From: JARRPM01 sp963765545
Lineage (GTDB): Bacteria; Pseudomonadota; Gammaproteobacteria; Pseudomonadales; Halieaceae
DNA: 64,000 nt
Direction of reading: 5' to 3'
Assembly: GCA_963765545.1 (NCBI GenBank)
Contig: CAVXWW010000009.1
Location: 434,001 to 498,000 of the forward strand
The translations under genes were made by a program, and so were the position numbers. Positions 62,241 through 64,000 of this stretch are shown one piece after another (the stretch's first letter is position 1; every line of letters starts with the position of its first letter). The notes beneath the pieces are model-generated. The model did not search any database and was not told the origin of the DNA. It was given only the letters and a program-made list of their open reading frames with translations.

Positions 62241-63196
62241 TAAGCATTCTCTGGATTCTTCTTGATATTGCCTTGGCCGGCCTCTTGCTGGGGCTTGGCT
62301 GGGCGGCTGTGGCCACCCGCCATTTACAGCGGGGGGTGGTGTTATTCATCGCTCTGGGCTTGTTGTTGACGCTGGTTTGGGCGCGTCTGCAGGCTCCTGA
62401 CCTTGCGCTTGCCGAGGCGGCCATTGGCGCGGGCATTGCGGGTGCTCTGTTGCTCGCAGCGCTGCGTGATGAAGCTGGTACGGCTATCGAGCCACCAGGC
62501 CCCCGGGGTCTGCCTGTGAAATTGATCAATGCGGGGGCTGTCGCTCTATTTCTTATTGTTTGCTGGGGTTTTCTTCACGCGCTGACCATCGGTGATGGCG
62601 TCAGGCTGGGGGACATAACCTTCGCAGCGATTCCCGACAGTGGCGTCAGCCACCCTGTCACCGCAGTCCTGCTTAACTTTCGCGCCTACGATACCTTGCT
62701 GGAGCTTGCTGTGGTGTTCACGGCTGTATTGGGATTACTAGCGTTGGGGCCGGCGCGGCGTGACTTCCAGCCCGCCCCACCGGTGTTGTCCGGACTCATT
62801 CGTGGCCTTGTACCACTGCTGATTATTACTGCGGGTTACCTGCTTTGGGTGGGAGCTCATGCCCCCGGCGGTGCTTTCCAGGCCGGCGCCACGTTGGCCG
62901 CAGCAGGTATTTTGCTGCGTCTTGGTGGTGATGGCACTGGCGGTTTGCCAGGCAGTGTCGCTACTCGTTGGTTGCTGATCTTCGGTGTTGCTGTATTTGT
63001 GCTGGTGGCTCTATTGGTGATGATTGGAGAACGCGCCGCCCTGCAGTATCCGGTCAGCCTTGCCGGTTCGTTGATTCTGGTGATAGAGGCGGCGGCCACT
63101 CTGTCGATCGCCGCTGCCCTGATACTTGCCTATGTGGGTGGATCCCCTCAAGGGTGGGATGCACCTGATTACAGTGATACAGGGGTGGGCGACTGA
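62237..63196 (+). CDS. mrpB: Fused MrpA C-terminal (DUF4040-like) + MrpB subunit
   Basis: A 319-residue membrane protein. Residues 1-about 75 match the MbhD/DUF4040 part of MrpA (GVVLFIALGLLLTLVWARLQAPDLALAEAAIGAGIAGALLL pattern). The middle has the MrpA C-terminal end (SHPVTAVLLNFRAYDTLLEL), and residues about 185-310 are MnhB (PLLIITAGYLLWVGAHAPGGAFQAGATLAAAGIL). MrpA's large N-terminal half is therefore a separate gene or replaced by the D-type subunit. This split equals that of Mbh-type complexes. Confidence 0.88.
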   Translation: MISILWILLDIALAGLLLGLGWAAVATRHLQRGVVLFIALGLLLTLVWARLQAPDLALAEAAIGAGIAGALLLAALRDEAGTAIEPPGPRGLPVKLINAGAVALFLIVCWGFLHALTIGDGVRLGDITFAAIPDSGVSHPVTAVLLNFRAYDTLLELAVVFTAVLGLLALGPARRDFQPAPPVLSGLIRGLVPLLIITAGYLLWVGAHAPGGAFQAGATLAAAGILLRLGGDGTGGLPGSVATRWLLIFGVAVFVLVALLVMIGERAALQYPVSLAGSLILVIEAAATLSIAAALILAYVGGSPQGWDAPDYSDTGVGD

Positions 63197-63480
63197 TGCT
63201 GGCACAATCCCTTATCTATGGTCTGACGGCGGTTGGCCTGTTTGTTATTGGCTTGCGTGGTGCGCTTTTGCACAGCTCCGCACTGGCGCGCATTCTCGCC
63301 ATTAACGTCTGCGGTGTCGGTGTTTTTCTGATGTTCGTGGTTGTGGCCTGGCGGGGGCCGTTAGCGGCTCCTGACCCTGTGCCGCATGCCCTGGTCTTGA
63401 CGGGTATTGTAGTTGCGGTCAGCGCCACGGCCCTGGCGCTGGCCTTGGCGCGTCGTCTGCGCGAGCTGGATGATGAATAA
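63196..63480 (+). CDS. mrpC: Mrp/Mnh antiporter subunit C (NuoK-like)
   Basis: A 94-residue protein with three TM helices resembling NuoK: LYGLTAVGLFVIGLRGALLH, RILAINVCGVGVFLMFVVVA, and DPVPHALVLTGIVVAVSATALALALA. The ATG is one base into the previous stop. It overlaps the following D subunit by 11 bases. Confidence 0.92.
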   Translation: MLAQSLIYGLTAVGLFVIGLRGALLHSSALARILAINVCGVGVFLMFVVVAWRGPLAAPDPVPHALVLTGIVVAVSATALALALARRLRELDDE

Positions 63481-64000
63481 TCCGGCTGCCGATATTCTAA
63501 TATTGCCGGTTGCCATCCCGCTGCTGGCCAGCTTGCTGGCCGTGGTATTTCCACGGCAAGTGAACTTCATCGGCATTACTGGCGCGGCCGCGTCACTGAT
63601 CGCTGTAGTGGCTCTGGCCTGGCAGGTGGCAACTCATGGCGGGATGAGCCTTTCTCTGGGAGGCTGGGCGCCGGGCCTGGGTATTGCGTTGCGTGCAGAC
63701 GGACTCAGCGTGGCGATGCTGGTCATGTGTGCGGTGGTAGCTCTAACCATTAGTATCTATGCCAGCGCCTATTTTGATGCTGTGCCCAAACGCGCACGAT
63801 TCTGGCCGCTTTGGCTGATGTTACTGACGGCGCTGAATGCACTGTTCCTGTCTGGGGATGTGTTTAACATTTATGTAACGCTGGAGCTGATGGGGCTGAG
63901 TGCGGTGGCCCTTGGTGCTTTGAGTGGAACGCGGGATGCGTTGGTTGCCGCTATGCGCTACCTGATGGTAGGTCTGATCGGCTCTATGACTTTTCTCGCC
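63470..64000 (+). CDS. mrpD: Mrp/Mnh antiporter subunit D (NuoN/L-like), truncated by window end
   Basis: The frame is open from ATG 63470 (or 63473) to the end of the window, 177 codons. It begins MMNNPAADILILPVAIPLLASLL and contains LRADGLSVAMLVMCAVVALTISIYASAYF, then FWPLWLMLLTALNALFLSGDVFNIYVTLELMGLSAVALGAL, the proton-pumping NADH-dehydrogenase-M/N type core with the key Glu in TLELM. It is the putative ion-translocating subunit. Confidence 0.92.
   Translation, partial: MMNNPAADILILPVAIPLLASLLAVVFPRQVNFIGITGAAASLIAVVALAWQVATHGGMSLSLGGWAPGLGIALRADGLSVAMLVMCAVVALTISIYASAYFDAVPKRARFWPLWLMLLTALNALFLSGDVFNIYVTLELMGLSAVALGALSGTRDALVAAMRYLMVGLIGSMTFLA

Noticed and set aside
1..64000. tRNA and rRNA genes
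   Set aside because: No cloverleaf-like or rRNA-like sequence was recognised by eye; a tRNAscan/Infernal run would be decisive.

Overview
The window reads as a chromosomal segment of a marine-type gammaproteobacterium, most like the OMG/Halieaceae-Spongiibacteraceae group. This is inferred from family content (DUF1302/DUF1329 pair, WS/DGAT acyltransferase, Rieske oxygenase with SnoaL-like proteins, many SDRs, OPT transporter, amphi-Trp protein, Mrp antiporter), not from a marker-gene search. No rRNA, tRNA, CRISPR array or prophage was recognised. Gene density is high on both strands, with several scarred spots: three genes look frameshifted, and there are fragments of AraC, IS6-transposase and glutaredoxin-like genes.

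Layout. 1-6.6 kb: 3' part of an EF-G gene with a clear terminator, a DUF1329-DUF1302 envelope pair, a NUDIX hydrolase and a PAP2 phosphatase. 6.7-14.2 kb: an envelope-polysaccharide region with three paralogous P-loop kinases, an ICMT/PEMT-like membrane methyltransferase, a Wzx-like flippase, a frameshifted lptA-like gene and lptFG. 14.3-18 kb: amphi-Trp protein, CNNM/CorC-like membrane protein, an unknown membrane protein and a Tat-exported copper-storage-like protein. 18.1-23.8 kb: a catabolic cluster (SDR, two SnoaL-like proteins, Rieske oxygenase and Rieske ferredoxin), an AraC fragment, a cold-shock protein and an unusual NTF2-like/AraC fusion regulator. 23.8-33.3 kb: three phytoene-desaturase/PYROXD2-like flavoproteins with a GcvT-like protein, divergent from a PuuB-like oxidase and PuuA-like glutamine synthetase pair. 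33.3-38.6 kb: ferritin, two SDRs, an exported unknown protein and a TIR-TM-TPR protein. 38.6-40.4 kb: an IS110/IS1111-type element with a long noncoding flank. 40.5-52 kb: WS/DGAT, MFS, metallo-beta-lactamase-fold hydrolase, LON-domain protein, OppA-like lipoprotein divergent from an OPT transporter, DUF21 protein, MAPEG protein.

52.4-57.4 kb is the most unusual part. A flavocytochrome-c-sulfide-dehydrogenase-like pair (cytochrome c with a poly-Glu tail plus FCSD-type flavoprotein) is followed by a DUF6502 protein and a DUF5666 lipoprotein ending in a 9-bp minisatellite (NEP/DEP repeats). The same palindrome, TGGGAA-N4-TTCCCA, lies upstream of the cytochrome gene and directly in front of the DUF6502 gene. 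This suggests one co-regulated, undescribed redox/envelope module with DUF6502 as candidate autoregulator. An IS6 transposase scar and a truncated glutaredoxin-like gene follow.

57.6-64 kb: a circularly permuted ATP-grasp/alpha-E pair, a decayed PPOX flavoprotein gene, and an Mrp-type cation/proton antiporter operon in the order E-F-G-(A C-term+B)-C-D, preceded by a translationally coupled 47-codon ORF; MrpD runs off the window end.
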